DNA from: Egicoccus sp. AB-alg2 | GTDB lineage: Bacteria > Actinomycetota > Nitriliruptoria > Nitriliruptorales > Nitriliruptoraceae | DNA: 64,000 nt | Assembly: GCF_041821065.1 (NCBI RefSeq) | Contig: NZ_JBGUAX010000001.1 | Span: 62,001-126,000 of the forward strand | Direction of reading: 5' to 3' | Shown here: piece after piece, positions 34,122 through 42,435 of the stretch | Layout of the letters: each line of letters starts with the position of its first letter | How positions within the stretch are numbered: position 1 is the stretch's first letter | Program-made: the position numbers and the translations under genes | The notes under the pieces: model-generated | What the model saw: only the letters and a program-made list of their open reading frames with translations | Database searches by the model: none | Told to the model about the DNA's origin: nothing

Positions 34122-35729
34122 ATGCGTCCGACGACCCGTCAGATTCTCGCGGCCGCTGGCTGCCTCGCGCTCGTCCTGACCGCGTGCGGCGCGGGGGACA
34201 CGGCCACCGAGGCCGCCCTGGACGTCACGCTGCAGGGCGCCGACGACGAGGCCGCGGAGATGCCGGCGGCCGGCGGCGCGCTGGACGCCGGGGCAGAGGC
34301 CGACGCGGCCGCCCCGCTGGTCGACGAGGACCCCGCGGCGCCGGAGGGGGAGCGCGGCGGGATCGAGTCGGTCGTGTTCGACGACCACGGCGTGGCCGGG
34401 TGGGTCGACACCGGTAGCGACGCCGTCTCCACCTTCCGCACGGACGCGACCGTCGGCTCGTACCGGGTCGCGGAGTCGTGGCTGGTCAACGGCGTGCTGC
34501 CACCCGCCGAGGGCGTACGCGCCGAGGAATGGATCAACGCGCTCGACCACGGTTACCCGGCACCCGCCGGTGACGAGGTGTGGGCCGTGCACGCCGACGC
34601 CGGCGCACCGTGGTGGCAGACCGGACCCGACGCGCCGGCCAACACCCGGCTGTTGCGCGTCGGGTTGCGCGCCACCGACGGCGTGGGGGAGCGGCCCCCG
34701 GCCTCGATCACGTTCGTGATCGACGTGTCGGGATCGATGGAGACCGACGACCGGCTGGACACCGTGGTGGAGGTGCTTGGCCGCTCCCTCGACCGGCTCG
34801 ACGAGCGTGACCAGGTCGCCATCGTGACCTTCCACGACGACGCACGACTGGAGCTGGCCCACACCAGCGACTACGGGCAGGTCCGCGACGTGCTCGCCGG
34901 CCTGCGGCCGCTGAACGCGACCAACACCGGCGCCGGTGTCGTCCTGGGCCACGAGACGGCCGCCGAGGGCCATCGCGAGGGCGACCACTCGAGCGTGGTC
35001 GTGCTGGCCGACGGAATGGCCAACGAAGGCGTCACCGACCCGCGGCAGATCGTCGAACGCCTCGACGAGGTGGGCGGGCCCGCCCGGATCGTGACGCACA
35101 CGGTGGGGATCGGTCGCGAGGTCTACAACGACGCGTTGCTGTCCACCCTCGCCAACGAGTCCGGCGGTACCTACGCCTACATCGACCGCAGCGACCAGGC
35201 CGACCGGCTCTTCGACCGCGACCTGCCGCTGCTGTGGCCGGTGGCCCACGACGTCAAGACCCAGGTGACGTTCGAGCCGTCGAGCGTGCGGGCATGGCGC
35301 CTGATCGGCTACGAGTCGCGGGCGCTGGCGGCGGAGGACTTCCGCGACGACGCCGTCACCGGCGCCTACGTCGGCGCCGGACATGCCGTCACGGCGATCT
35401 ACGAGCTCGACCTCGCGGTCGAGGGCGGCACCGGCGGCGAGCTCGGCCAGGTGCAGGTGCGGTGGGCCGACCCGCGCTCGGGCGACGTCAGCGAGATGGA
35501 GGTGCCGCTGCCGGCGGCGCTGGCCACAGAGGAGTCCGGGTCGGCCACGTTCGGCCAGGCCGCGGCGATGACCGCACTGGTCGAGGCGCTACGCGGCTCG
35601 CCACATGCGCTGGTCAACCTGCAGCAGGTCGCCGACCAGGCCGACGGCGAGCTGGCCGCACTGGTGGAGGCCTCGCGCGCCGCCTTCCAGGGCGCACCCG
35701 CCCAGCGCCGAGAGTTCGTCCAGCCGTGA
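34122..35729 (+). CDS. vWA-domain lipoprotein
   Basis: A 535-residue protein with a lipoprotein signal ending LALVLTACGAG and an acidic low-complexity spacer. It then has the N-terminal domain found in YfbK-like proteins (SYRVAESWLVNGVLPPAEGV), a von Willebrand A domain with MIDAS DVSGSMETDD and VVVLADGMANEG, and a C-terminal DUF3520-like region (FEPSSVRAWRLIGYESRALA). Such proteins sit on the outer face of the membrane and probably bind partner proteins through a metal site. AAGGGGAG precedes the ATG. Confidence 0.88.
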   Translation: MRPTTRQILAAAGCLALVLTACGAGDTATEAALDVTLQGADDEAAEMPAAGGALDAGAEADAAAPLVDEDPAAPEGERGGIESVVFDDHGVAGWVDTGSDAVSTFRTDATVGSYRVAESWLVNGVLPPAEGVRAEEWINALDHGYPAPAGDEVWAVHADAGAPWWQTGPDAPANTRLLRVGLRATDGVGERPPASITFVIDVSGSMETDDRLDTVVEVLGRSLDRLDERDQVAIVTFHDDARLELAHTSDYGQVRDVLAGLRPLNATNTGAGVVLGHETAAEGHREGDHSSVVVLADGMANEGVTDPRQIVERLDEVGGPARIVTHTVGIGREVYNDALLSTLANESGGTYAYIDRSDQADRLFDRDLPLLWPVAHDVKTQVTFEPSSVRAWRLIGYESRALAAEDFRDDAVTGAYVGAGHAVTAIYELDLAVEGGTGGELGQVQVRWADPRSGDVSEMEVPLPAALATEESGSATFGQAAAMTALVEALRGSPHALVNLQQVADQADGELAALVEASRAAFQGAPAQRREFVQP

Positions 35730-35742
35730 CGGCCAGGACCCG

Positions 35743-35756
35743 GGGTGCAAGCACCC
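35743..35756. terminator. Weak hairpin between convergent genes
   Basis: GGGTGC-AA-GCACCC lies in the 33-base gap between the convergent vWA lipoprotein and SLH protein genes. It is short, so its role as terminator is only likely from position. Confidence 0.35.
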
Positions 35757-35762
35757 GATCTG

Positions 35763-36962
35763 TCAGAAGCGGACGGTGGCCGGCACGTGCGCGGCGTTCG
35801 TCCAGGCCGCCTGGGTGCCGGCGAGCCGCCAGAGCAGCGCGGCGGTCTGGGCACGGGTGACCCGGTCGGTGGGGGCGTATTCGGTCGCGGTCTTGCCGGT
35901 GACGACCCCGTGTTCCGTCAGGAACGCCACGGCCGGGTCGAAGTGCTCGCGGGCCCGGACGTCGATGAACGGATGCCGGCCGGCGGGCGCCGGGCTGCCC
36001 ACGAAGCGCCACAGGAACGACGCCATCTGGCCGCGGGTCACGGTAGCCGACGGGTCGAACCGTCCATCGCGGGTCCCGGTCACCACGCCGGCCTGCTGCA
36101 GCCAGGCGACGGCGTCGGCGTAGTAGGCGTCTGCCGGCACGTCCCCGAACGTGTGCGGCGCCCGCGGGGCGGGCTTGCCGGCGGTCCGCCACAGGAACGC
36201 CGCCATCTGTGCGCGCGTCACCGGGCGTGACGAGCCGAAGCTGCCGTCGGCGACGCCGCCGGTGATGTCGTGGCCAACCATCCACAGTACGGCGTCGTGG
36301 TGCCACGCGTCGGCGGGCACGTCGCGGAACGGGCCCGACGTGGACGCCGGCGTCGACGAGTTCACGTCGGGCAGCGGGCGCCAATAGGAGGTCCTGCGCA
36401 GCGCACCGTCCCAGGTGAAGCTGAAGTGGATGTGGTCGGTGTGCGGGCTCGCGCCGGTGTAGGGACGCCAACCCTCGTCGGGCCGGTAGGCGTTCCAGAC
36501 CTGGCGGTTCCAGATGATGTACATGATGCCGAGCCGGCGGGCCATGGCGTGGCGGTTGCCGTGCTCGTCGGTGGCGAGCAGCCAGCCGAGCACCTCGTCG
36601 GCCTTGCGCCGGTCGCTGGCGTTGTTGGCGTTCAGCATCCAGTCGTAGGCGCGGCCCTCCTTGTGCTCGCTCTTGCCGCCTTGCGAGCAGTTGCGCAGGA
36701 TGCCGCCACCGTTGGCGCCGTAGGTGCGCTGCAGGAGTGCGCGGAAGTCACGGACACCGGGCTGCTCCTCGGACAGGCACTGGCTCTGGCCCTCGTAGCG
36801 CGCGTAGGCGTCGATGTTGGCGCCGTACGTGCCGCTCGGCAGCGGGCTGGCCAACGCCGGTGCGACGAGCGTCGCGAGCAGGCCGGCGAGGAGGGCGGCG
36901 ACGGTCAGCGGGCGGAACAGACGGGCGGGCACAGCACAACGCACGGGCTTCCTTGCCTGCAT
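35763..36962 (-). CDS. Secreted peptidase-like protein with three SLH domains
   Basis: Start ATG 36962 gives 399 residues. A signal peptide (LTVAALLAGLLATLVAPALA) is followed by a domain with GGKSEHKEGRAYDWMLNANN and ASPHTDHIHFSF, which matches zinc-dependent M15/ARB_07466-type cell-wall proteins (His, Asp and His ligands). Three S-layer homology repeats follow, starting FRDVPADAWHHDAV, FGDVPADAYYADAV and FIDVRAREHFDPAV. The SLH part would anchor it to the wall polymer, where the first domain could cut or bind peptidoglycan stems. It has an unusually long upstream leader. Confidence 0.88.
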   Translation of the reverse strand: MQARKPVRCAVPARLFRPLTVAALLAGLLATLVAPALASPLPSGTYGANIDAYARYEGQSQCLSEEQPGVRDFRALLQRTYGANGGGILRNCSQGGKSEHKEGRAYDWMLNANNASDRRKADEVLGWLLATDEHGNRHAMARRLGIMYIIWNRQVWNAYRPDEGWRPYTGASPHTDHIHFSFTWDGALRRTSYWRPLPDVNSSTPASTSGPFRDVPADAWHHDAVLWMVGHDITGGVADGSFGSSRPVTRAQMAAFLWRTAGKPAPRAPHTFGDVPADAYYADAVAWLQQAGVVTGTRDGRFDPSATVTRGQMASFLWRFVGSPAPAGRHPFIDVRAREHFDPAVAFLTEHGVVTGKTATEYAPTDRVTRAQTAALLWRLAGTQAAWTNAAHVPATVRF

Positions 36963-37307
36963 GGGACGGGCGACACCTGCCGGCAGCCTCGGCGTGAGCG
37001 CGCGCGAGCAGAGATGCGGGCAGGACCCCTTGCTTCGGACGTTGGCCGCGACAGCTTCAACGCAGCGGCACGAACGCGCGGGCTGCGCCCGGCCACGCCG
37101 CTGCCGTGGCGGGGCTGACAACGACCCCACGACGGAGCTGCTCGCCCCAGTTCGCGGGTGGCGGCACACCTGAGGGGAGCGACCGTCCGCGCGCGCAAGT
37201 TTACGTAATGTCGCTTATGGGGGAACTGCGAGGTGCCGGGAGAGGGGTCGCGCGGACGACTGCGACATGGAATGGTCGCGCCTCAGTCTCGCGGTCCATC
37301 GCCCACC
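36963..37307 (-). promoter_or_regulatory. Long leader and promoter region of the SLH protein gene
   Basis: These 345 bases hold no supported gene. A minus-strand TAAACT at 37198-37203 in an AT-rich patch (TTACGTAA nearby) is a plausible -10 element, giving a transcript leader of about 230 bases rich in G/C self-complementary blocks (for example GCCCCGCCACGGCAGCGGCG). Leaders of this kind before cell-wall hydrolase genes are often riboswitches such as the c-di-AMP ydaO type. A GGGGCGA block is present, but the conserved AGCTAACCTCG block is not seen, so no riboswitch is claimed. Confidence 0.35.
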
Positions 37308-37697
37308 TCAGTCAGTCTCGACGACCTCGAACCAGAGCTCGCCGCCGCCGTCGGCGCGGTACGAGACGGTGATCTCTTCGTTCTTGGCGATCGGCCGCAG
37401 TGACCACAGTTCGGCCGACTCGGTGTCGGGCACCAACCACAGGTACGCGTTCGGGTCCGGGCTGTGGTTGCACATCGACGACACACCCAGGACCAGGCCG
37501 GCGGACCCGTCGTCGTTCCACTCGTAGACGTAGTCGTCGACGATCGTCTGCTGCAGCGCGGCGCGCTGCTCGGCCGGGACGACCAGGACCGGCGCCTGCA
37601 TGAGCAGCGTGTCCGCCGCGATGCGACGGGTGGCGAACAAGCCTCGTCCGGCGACGGGCGACTCGCGGACTTCGTACAACACCGGGCCTCCGGGCAT
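37308..37697 (-). CDS. SET-domain protein (putative protein-lysine methyltransferase)
   Basis: A 129-residue protein from ATG 37697. It has the SET-domain motifs in order: SPVAGRGLFATRRIAADTLL at the N-terminus, SSMCNHSPDPNAYLWLV (the NHS.xPN cofactor and pseudoknot motif) and KNEEITVSYRADGGG (the GEExxxxY motif). It lacks the Cys-rich post-SET segment. SET enzymes methylate lysines using S-adenosylmethionine; the substrate here is unknown. The upstream in-frame extension belongs to a pseudogene scrap, so the internal ATG is preferred. Confidence 0.8.
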   Translation of the reverse strand: MPGGPVLYEVRESPVAGRGLFATRRIAADTLLMQAPVLVVPAEQRAALQQTIVDDYVYEWNDDGSAGLVLGVSSMCNHSPDPNAYLWLVPDTESAELWSLRPIAKNEEITVSYRADGGGELWFEVVETD

Positions 37698-37754
37698 GCG
37701 TGGACGCGGGATCGTGCCGCATCGCCACCGCAGGCTCGTTATATCACGTGCTGT

Positions 37755-38016
37755 CGACCACTCCCCGACGCTCCTGGCCCGAACATAGGCGGGCTCCTGC
37801 TCGGTCAACTCCAGTGCCACCCACAGCCGGGTGCCGGTCGCGGCCGCCACCCGCCGCTCCTCCCCCAGCAACGCCAGCTGTGCCTCGGGAGTGTCGCGGT
37901 AGGCCATCACCACGATCCCGTCCACGACCGCGGCGATCTTGTCCAGCAAGGTCCCCCGGCCGCTGGAGGCCGGGACCGTCCGTGGTCACCACCACCACCT
38001 CGATCGGCACGTCGGA
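37755..38016 (-). pseudogene. Remnant of an uncharacterised gene, frame-shifted
   Basis: Two minus-strand readings join only with a frame change near 37945: VPIEVVVVTTDGPGLQRP in one frame and LLDKIAAVVDGIVVMAYRDT followed by EERRVAAATGTRLWVALELT in another. The second reads like the C-terminal part of a conserved actinobacterial protein family that I recall only by its DGIVVMAYRDT-type motif. No start, no complete domain and no ribosome site are visible, and it fades into the leader of the SET gene. It is most likely a decayed gene end between the protease and SET genes. Confidence 0.5.
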
Positions 38017-38090
38017 CGACCCGCCACAGGCGGGGCGCCGGCAGCGCGCCTCCCTTGACATGGCCGTGCGACGCTGCCAGCCGCCGCAGG

Positions 38091-39059
38091 TCAGTAGGCC
38101 GGGTAGCCGTGCTTGGCGGCCGACGCGGCGTCCAGCACCTTGATCGCCTCGTCGATGCTGTCGACCGGCAGCAGTCGCATCCGCCCCGGGTTGAAGTCCT
38201 CGAGCTCGTGTGCCTGCACGGCGGGGAACACCAGCACGTCGGCGCCACGGTTGCGTGCGGCGGTCGCCTTCGCCGGCAGGCCGCCGATGCGGGTGACGGC
38301 GCCGTCGCCGCGGATGCCGCCGGTGCCGGCGACGTGACGCCCGTGTGCCAGGTCGTGGTTGGCCACCTCGGCGTAGGTCATCAGCGCGATCATCAGCCCG
38401 TGCGAGCGGCCGAGCGCGAGGTCGCGGAACCAGCCGATCGGCGCGAAGCTGGCGAGCTGGCCGCCGATCGCCGCGTCGAGGTCCCCCGGCGCGAGGTCGA
38501 CGACGTGGATCTCGTCGAACGGCAGCAGCGGGCCGGGAGCGGCATAGGTCTTGCCCTCGTCGGACTGGAAGATCACCGGTGACTCGGCCTTGGCGACCGC
38601 GCGCTGCCAGGCGCGGCGGTCGACGAGGTCGACGCCGTTCATACGGGTGATCGTCATCTGCTCGGGCAGGTAGCCCTCGGTGGGGCCGACGCCCTCGACC
38701 AACAGGCCGAAGTCGACGTCGATCCCGGCACGCGAGAGCCCGACCGCGACGGCGGCCGGCTCGTTGACGCGTGGACGCTGCGCCCCGGCAGCCGTCCGCA
38801 TGTTCCGCGTGTGACCGACGTCGACGAGCCGGTCGGCCACCACCTCGGCCACCATGGGCGGCCGGCCGACGGTCAGCCACGACCAGCGGCCGGGCGGGTT
38901 CACGACCTGCCCTTCGACGACCAGCCGGCCGTCCAGCCGCCAGGCGTTCCCGGGCGGGTCCTCGTCCACCAGGTGGACCCAGGGCACGGGCGCCAGCAGC
39001 ACCAGCATCGCGAGGATCAGCAGCTTCGTGGCGCGCATACGGCGTCGCGGCTGCGTCAT
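38091..39059 (-). CDS. Membrane-anchored PDZ/Lon-type (S16) protease, YlbL-like
   Basis: A 322-residue protein with one N-terminal membrane helix (LLILAMLVLLAPVPWVHLV), a middle PDZ-like part (FGLLVEGVGPTEGYLPEQMT continuing) and a Lon proteolytic domain. The catalytic Ser219 is in GRSHGLMIALMTYAE and Lys264 in RIGGLPAKATAA, spaced 45 residues as in Lon. The serine loop differs from the usual GPSAG. HVAGTGGIRGDGAV is the conserved block between them. It should cut membrane or extracytoplasmic proteins. GGGAGG lies seven bases before the ATG. Confidence 0.85.
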   Translation of the reverse strand: MTQPRRRMRATKLLILAMLVLLAPVPWVHLVDEDPPGNAWRLDGRLVVEGQVVNPPGRWSWLTVGRPPMVAEVVADRLVDVGHTRNMRTAAGAQRPRVNEPAAVAVGLSRAGIDVDFGLLVEGVGPTEGYLPEQMTITRMNGVDLVDRRAWQRAVAKAESPVIFQSDEGKTYAAPGPLLPFDEIHVVDLAPGDLDAAIGGQLASFAPIGWFRDLALGRSHGLMIALMTYAEVANHDLAHGRHVAGTGGIRGDGAVTRIGGLPAKATAARNRGADVLVFPAVQAHELEDFNPGRMRLLPVDSIDEAIKVLDAASAAKHGYPAY

Positions 39060-39098
39060 GCAGTGGCCTCCCAGTTGCCGTTGTCCCGGTTGCTCTCC

Positions 39099-39110
39099 AC
39101 GTTCGAACGT
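39099..39110. promoter_or_regulatory. Perfect 12-base palindrome upstream of the protease gene
   Basis: ACGTTCGAACGT lies 40 bases before the start of the PDZ/Lon protease gene. A perfect 12-base palindrome in a promoter position is a good operator candidate. It shares GTTCGAAC-type sequence with several regulator boxes but does not match the spacing of the actinobacterial LexA box. Confidence 0.4.
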
Positions 39111-39219
39111 ACCGGGTGGTCACTGTCCAGACGAACAGGGGGAGGGCTTCTTCACGACTCCGGCAGCGCCTACGCACCTGGCGCGCAGCGGGAACTCGCA
39201 CGGCATCGTGCGCACACGC

Positions 39220-39248
39220 CTCGCCCCCGGCACGTGGCCGGGGGCGAG
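39220..39248 (-). terminator. Strong terminator hairpin
   Basis: CTCGCCCCCGGC and GCCGGGGGCGAG form a perfect 12-bp stem around a 5-base loop, starting 16 bases after the stop of the small acidic gene on the minus strand. Confidence 0.7.
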
Positions 39249-39264
39249 CGTCGTTCCTACGCGC

Positions 39265-39393
39265 TCAGTCGTCGTGATCGGGCGCCGGACCGCCGTGATC
39301 CTCGCCGGGCTGCGCGGTGTAGTCGTCCGGCTGGGTCTCGGGCGCGGGCTGGCCCTCGTGCTCCTCGTCGGTCGGCTGCGGATGCTCCGACAT
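39265..39393 (-). CDS. Small acidic protein, 42 aa
   Basis: From ATG 39393 the protein reads MSEHPQPTDEEHEGQPAPET and continues DDYTAQPGEDHGGPAPDHDD. It is all hydrophilic, rich in Asp, Glu, His and Pro, and has no predicted fold. GAGGCAAGC precedes the start and a strong terminator follows the stop, so the unit looks expressed. It could be disordered and stress-related; no family is recognised. Confidence 0.5.
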   Translation of the reverse strand: MSEHPQPTDEEHEGQPAPETQPDDYTAQPGEDHGGPAPDHDD

Positions 39394-39481
39394 GCTTGCC
39401 TCGTTTCGCCTCGGAATCGGCGGATGGGGATGGTCGAGGTCCGGCGCGACGCGCAGACGCGCGGCGCGTCCGGCCCTCGCG

Positions 39482-39760
39482 TCAGGCGCGTCGCGTCCCG
39501 CGGTCGGTGCTGTCGCCACGGCCGACGCGTTCGGCCACGAACAACACGATCAGCACACCGATGATCGAACCGAGCAGGCCCGCCGTGCCGAGTGCCAGGC
39601 CCTCGCCGCTGATGAGCGAGCCCAACACGCCACCGACGACCGAGCCGACCATGCCCAGCGCGGCGGTCGCCACGAAGCCCATCTTCTGACGGCCCGGCAT
39701 GATCAGGCGGCCGAGATAGCCGGCCACGATGCCGAGGATGATGAAGGCGATGATGCCCAC
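39482..39760 (-). CDS. GlsB/YeaQ/YmgE-family stress membrane protein
   Basis: A 92-residue protein starting with GTG 39760 (GGAG eight bases before). It has three hydrophobic helices with GIVAGYLGRLIMPGRQKMGF, MVGSVVGGVLGS and LLGSIIGVLIVLFVAERV, the pattern of the transglycosylase-associated GlsB/YeaQ family. Members are small stress-induced inner-membrane proteins whose exact task is unknown. Confidence 0.85.
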   Translation of the reverse strand: MGIIAFIILGIVAGYLGRLIMPGRQKMGFVATAALGMVGSVVGGVLGSLISGEGLALGTAGLLGSIIGVLIVLFVAERVGRGDSTDRGTRRA

Positions 39761-39921
39761 GGAGACGCTCCTTGTCGCTGGTTGAGAATCCAGCGTCGTC
39801 GCTGGTTTCCGAGAATCCCAGCGTCCGTGTCCAGGGCGCAGGCTCACAGCAGGACCCCCCGGCCGTTCGCCGGTCCCGGCCGCGTACCGGGACGGATGAC
39901 CACCGGCGGGGGGCGGCACCC

Positions 39922-39938
39922 GGCCCGGCCACCGGGCC
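39922..39938 (-). terminator. Terminator hairpin after the ABC exporter
   Basis: GGCCCGG-CCA-CCGGGCC forms a 7-bp stem about ten bases after the stop of the ABC-2 permease gene on the minus strand. Confidence 0.5.
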
Positions 39939-39948
39939 AGACCCGGCG

Positions 39949-40761
39949 TCAGTCGATGCGGCGGTAGCGACGCACCGAGGCCGGGACTGCGATCGCCAGG
40001 ATCGCACCGGCCCACGCGAGGGTGAGCAGCACGGGCCGCAGCGTCGGGCCCCCGATCGACAGGGCCCGGGCCGCATCGGCGGCGACCGTCACGGGACTGT
40101 TGGCCGCGAATCCCTGCAGCCAGCTCGGCATCGTCTCCACCGGCACGAAGATCGAGCTGGCGAAGACCAACGGGAAGACGGCCACGAACCCGGCGGTCTG
40201 CGCCGCCTCGGCCCCCGGCACCGCGAGGGCGACGTAGGTGAAGATCCAGCTCAGCACGAACCCGAACAACCCGACCACCGCGAGCGCACCGACCGCCGCC
40301 AGGAAGCCTTGCGTGAATCGGAACCCGAGCAGGTAGCCCACCGCCGTCATGAGCAGCAGGACGGCGAGGTTGCGGGTCAGGTCGGCGAAGGTGCGCCCCG
40401 CCAGGACCGCGTAGCGGGCCATCGGCATGGAACGGAACCGGTCGATGACGCCGCGCTCGAGGTCCTCGGCGAGGCCGACCGCCGTCTGCGTGGACCGGAA
40501 TGCCGCCGACTGCACGAAGATGCCGGGCAGCAGGAAATCGAGGTACTCGATCCCCTCGGGCAGCGCCGCGCCGGCCACACCCCCGAACACGGCCGAGAAC
40601 AGCACCACGAACATCACTGGCTGGATCGTCGAGAACACCAGCAGCCGCGGCTGGCGCAAGAAGTGCCGCAGGTTGCGCTTGGTCACGGTCCACGCGTCGC
40701 GCACCGCCAGGCGCGTGGCGGGACCCTCCAGCGGCTTGGCGGGCAGGCTCGGCGCCGTCAT
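39949..40761 (-). CDS. ABC-2 type exporter permease (DrrB-like)
   Basis: A 270-residue permease with six hydrophobic segments of the DrrB/ABC-2 family. Visible are FLRQPRLLVFSTIQPVMFVV near the N-terminus, LPGIFVQSAAFRSTQTAVGL, and SSIFVPVETMPSWLQGFAAN before the last helices. It forms the membrane part of an exporter with the ATPase encoded just before it (ATGA overlap). DrrAB-type systems export drugs, lipids or glycolipids; the substrate cannot be told. Confidence 0.92.
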   Translation of the reverse strand: MTAPSLPAKPLEGPATRLAVRDAWTVTKRNLRHFLRQPRLLVFSTIQPVMFVVLFSAVFGGVAGAALPEGIEYLDFLLPGIFVQSAAFRSTQTAVGLAEDLERGVIDRFRSMPMARYAVLAGRTFADLTRNLAVLLLMTAVGYLLGFRFTQGFLAAVGALAVVGLFGFVLSWIFTYVALAVPGAEAAQTAGFVAVFPLVFASSIFVPVETMPSWLQGFAANSPVTVAADAARALSIGGPTLRPVLLTLAWAGAILAIAVPASVRRYRRID

Positions 40762-41735
40762 GGCGTCACCTCCTCGACGGGGCCGGTCGGCGGCGCACCC
40801 TCCGCGGAGCGGGTGCCGGTGAGCTCCAGGAAGACGTCGTCCAGCGTCGGACGGCGCAGACCGACGTCCCGGACCTCGACCCCGCGGGCGGCCAGGCGTC
40901 GTGCCACCTCGGCCAGCACCTCCAGCGGCGCGTCCTCCTCGACGTGCACCAGCACGCGGCGGGCATCGGGGGCGGCCTCGGCCTGCGGCAGGGCGTCCAT
41001 GGCCACCTCGACGTCGCCGTCGTCGGCCAGCAGGACGTCGACCACCCGGCCGCCGATGCGGTCCTTGAGCTGGTCGCCGGTGCCTTCGGCGATGATGTGC
41101 CCGCGGTCGATCACGGCGATCCGATCGGCGAGCACGTCCGCCTCCTCGAGGTACTGGGTCGTCAACAGCAGCGTCGTGCCCTGTGCGACGAGGTCCCGGG
41201 TCACCTCCCAGATGGCGTTGCGGCTGCGCGGATCCAGGCCCGTGGTCGGCTCGTCGAGGAACAGCAGCCGCGGCTGCACGACGAGGCTGGACGCCAGGTC
41301 CAGGCGCCGGCGCATGCCGCCCGAGTAGGTCCGGGCCGGACGGTCCGCGGCCGTCACGAGATCGAACCGCTCCAGCAGCTCGTCGGCACGCTCGCGGGCG
41401 GCCCGCAACGGCAGGTGGAACAGCTCACCGAACATGCGCAGGTTCTCGCGGCCGGTCAACAGCTCGTCGACGGCCGCGTACTGGCCGGTGAGGCCGATCA
41501 GCCGGCGCACCTGCGGGGCCTCACGCACCACGTCGTGACCGAAGACCGTGGCCCGGCCGCCGTCGGGCGTCAGCAGGGTGGCGAGCACGCGCACGAGGGT
41601 CGTCTTGCCGGCCCCGTTCGGCCCGAGCAGACCCAGCACCTCCCCCACGCCCACCTCGAGGTCGACCCCGGCCAGGGCGTCGTGTCCCCCGAAGCGCTTT
41701 CGCACCTGCTGCACCCGGACGGCGAGTTCGCTCAC
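40758..41735 (-). CDS. ABC exporter ATPase (DrrA-like)
   Basis: GTG 41735 with GAGGAG upstream gives 325 residues. Walker A is GPNGAGKTTLVRVLATLL, the signature YSGGMRRRLDLASSLV, Walker B LLFLDEPTTGLD and the switch LTTQYLEEAD. The C-terminal 90 residues are the DrrA/CcmA regulatory domain ending LRRPTLDDVFLELTG. It pairs with the DrrB-like permease downstream. Confidence 0.93.
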   Translation of the reverse strand: MSELAVRVQQVRKRFGGHDALAGVDLEVGVGEVLGLLGPNGAGKTTLVRVLATLLTPDGGRATVFGHDVVREAPQVRRLIGLTGQYAAVDELLTGRENLRMFGELFHLPLRAARERADELLERFDLVTAADRPARTYSGGMRRRLDLASSLVVQPRLLFLDEPTTGLDPRSRNAIWEVTRDLVAQGTTLLLTTQYLEEADVLADRIAVIDRGHIIAEGTGDQLKDRIGGRVVDVLLADDGDVEVAMDALPQAEAAPDARRVLVHVEEDAPLEVLAEVARRLAARGVEVRDVGLRRPTLDDVFLELTGTRSAEGAPPTGPVEEVTP

Positions 41736-41832
41736 GTGGTCGTGCTCCTCGCTCGGGCGCCGCGCGCGTCCCACGCTAGGGCAGCCCGGGTCCGGCCGTT
41801 TCCGGCGCGGCTGCCCGCGCCACGCGGTCGCC

Positions 41833-42435
41833 TCAGGTGTATTCGATGAGCAGCACGGCCCGCGTCCCGTCCGAACGGGCTTCGTAGCGGTGTGGCACGT
41901 CGCCCGGGAACGTGGCGAGGTCTCCCTCTTCGAGTTCCACGAGCCCGCCGACCGGACCGACCAGCAGGCGACCGGCGGTGACCAGCACGTGTTCGACGGT
42001 GCCGACGGTGTGCGGCTCGGCGTTGCCGCCCTCCCCCGCCGGGTTGCCCGGTTCCAGCTCCAGCACCGACAACTCGACCCGGGCGAGGTGCGTGGTGGTC
42101 AGCAGCACCCGGGCTTCGAGGTTGTAGCGCTCGCTGCGCAGCCGGGGCGCGTCACCGGCGCGCACGACCCGGACCGGTGGGACCGGCGGTTCGAGCAGCG
42201 CGCCGAACGGGACCCCGAGCGCGCGTGCGAGTGCCCACAGCGTCTCGATGCCGGGGTTGGCGTCGCCCGCTTCGATCGCGTGCAGCGTGGACTTGCCGAT
42301 GCCGGCCGCGGCCGCGACGTCCGCCAGGCTGCGGCCCGCCCGCGAGCGCAACTCGCGGACCGTGGCGGCCACCCGTGCCCGCAGTTCCGCGGCACCCTCG
42401 CCGTTGTCGAGGTCTCGCGGTCGGTCCTCGTGCAC
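41833..42435 (-). CDS. XRE-family regulator with cupin domain
   Basis: GTG 42435, seven bases after AAGGA, gives 200 residues. The N-terminal helix-turn-helix reads LRSRAGRSLADVAAAAGIGK with STLHAIEAGDANPGIETLWA. The C-terminal cupin has EPGNPAGEGGNAEPHTVGTV and GDLATFPGDVPHRYEA. XRE-cupin regulators often sit divergent to azlCD and sense a small amino-acid-like ligand. Here it lies 92 bases from azlC, so it likely controls that exporter. Confidence 0.88.
   Translation of the reverse strand: MHEDRPRDLDNGEGAAELRARVAATVRELRSRAGRSLADVAAAAGIGKSTLHAIEAGDANPGIETLWALARALGVPFGALLEPPVPPVRVVRAGDAPRLRSERYNLEARVLLTTTHLARVELSVLELEPGNPAGEGGNAEPHTVGTVEHVLVTAGRLLVGPVGGLVELEEGDLATFPGDVPHRYEARSDGTRAVLLIEYT

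Noticed and set aside
36963-37203. Firm call of a ydaO (c-di-AMP) riboswitch
   Set aside because: Only a short GGGGCGA block fits; the conserved AGCTAACCTCG block was not found, so it stays a finding to test.
37749-37949. N-terminal extension of the SET protein starting MLDKIAAVV
   Set aside because: The extension resembles the end of another protein family, and the SET domain is complete from the internal ATG at 37697.
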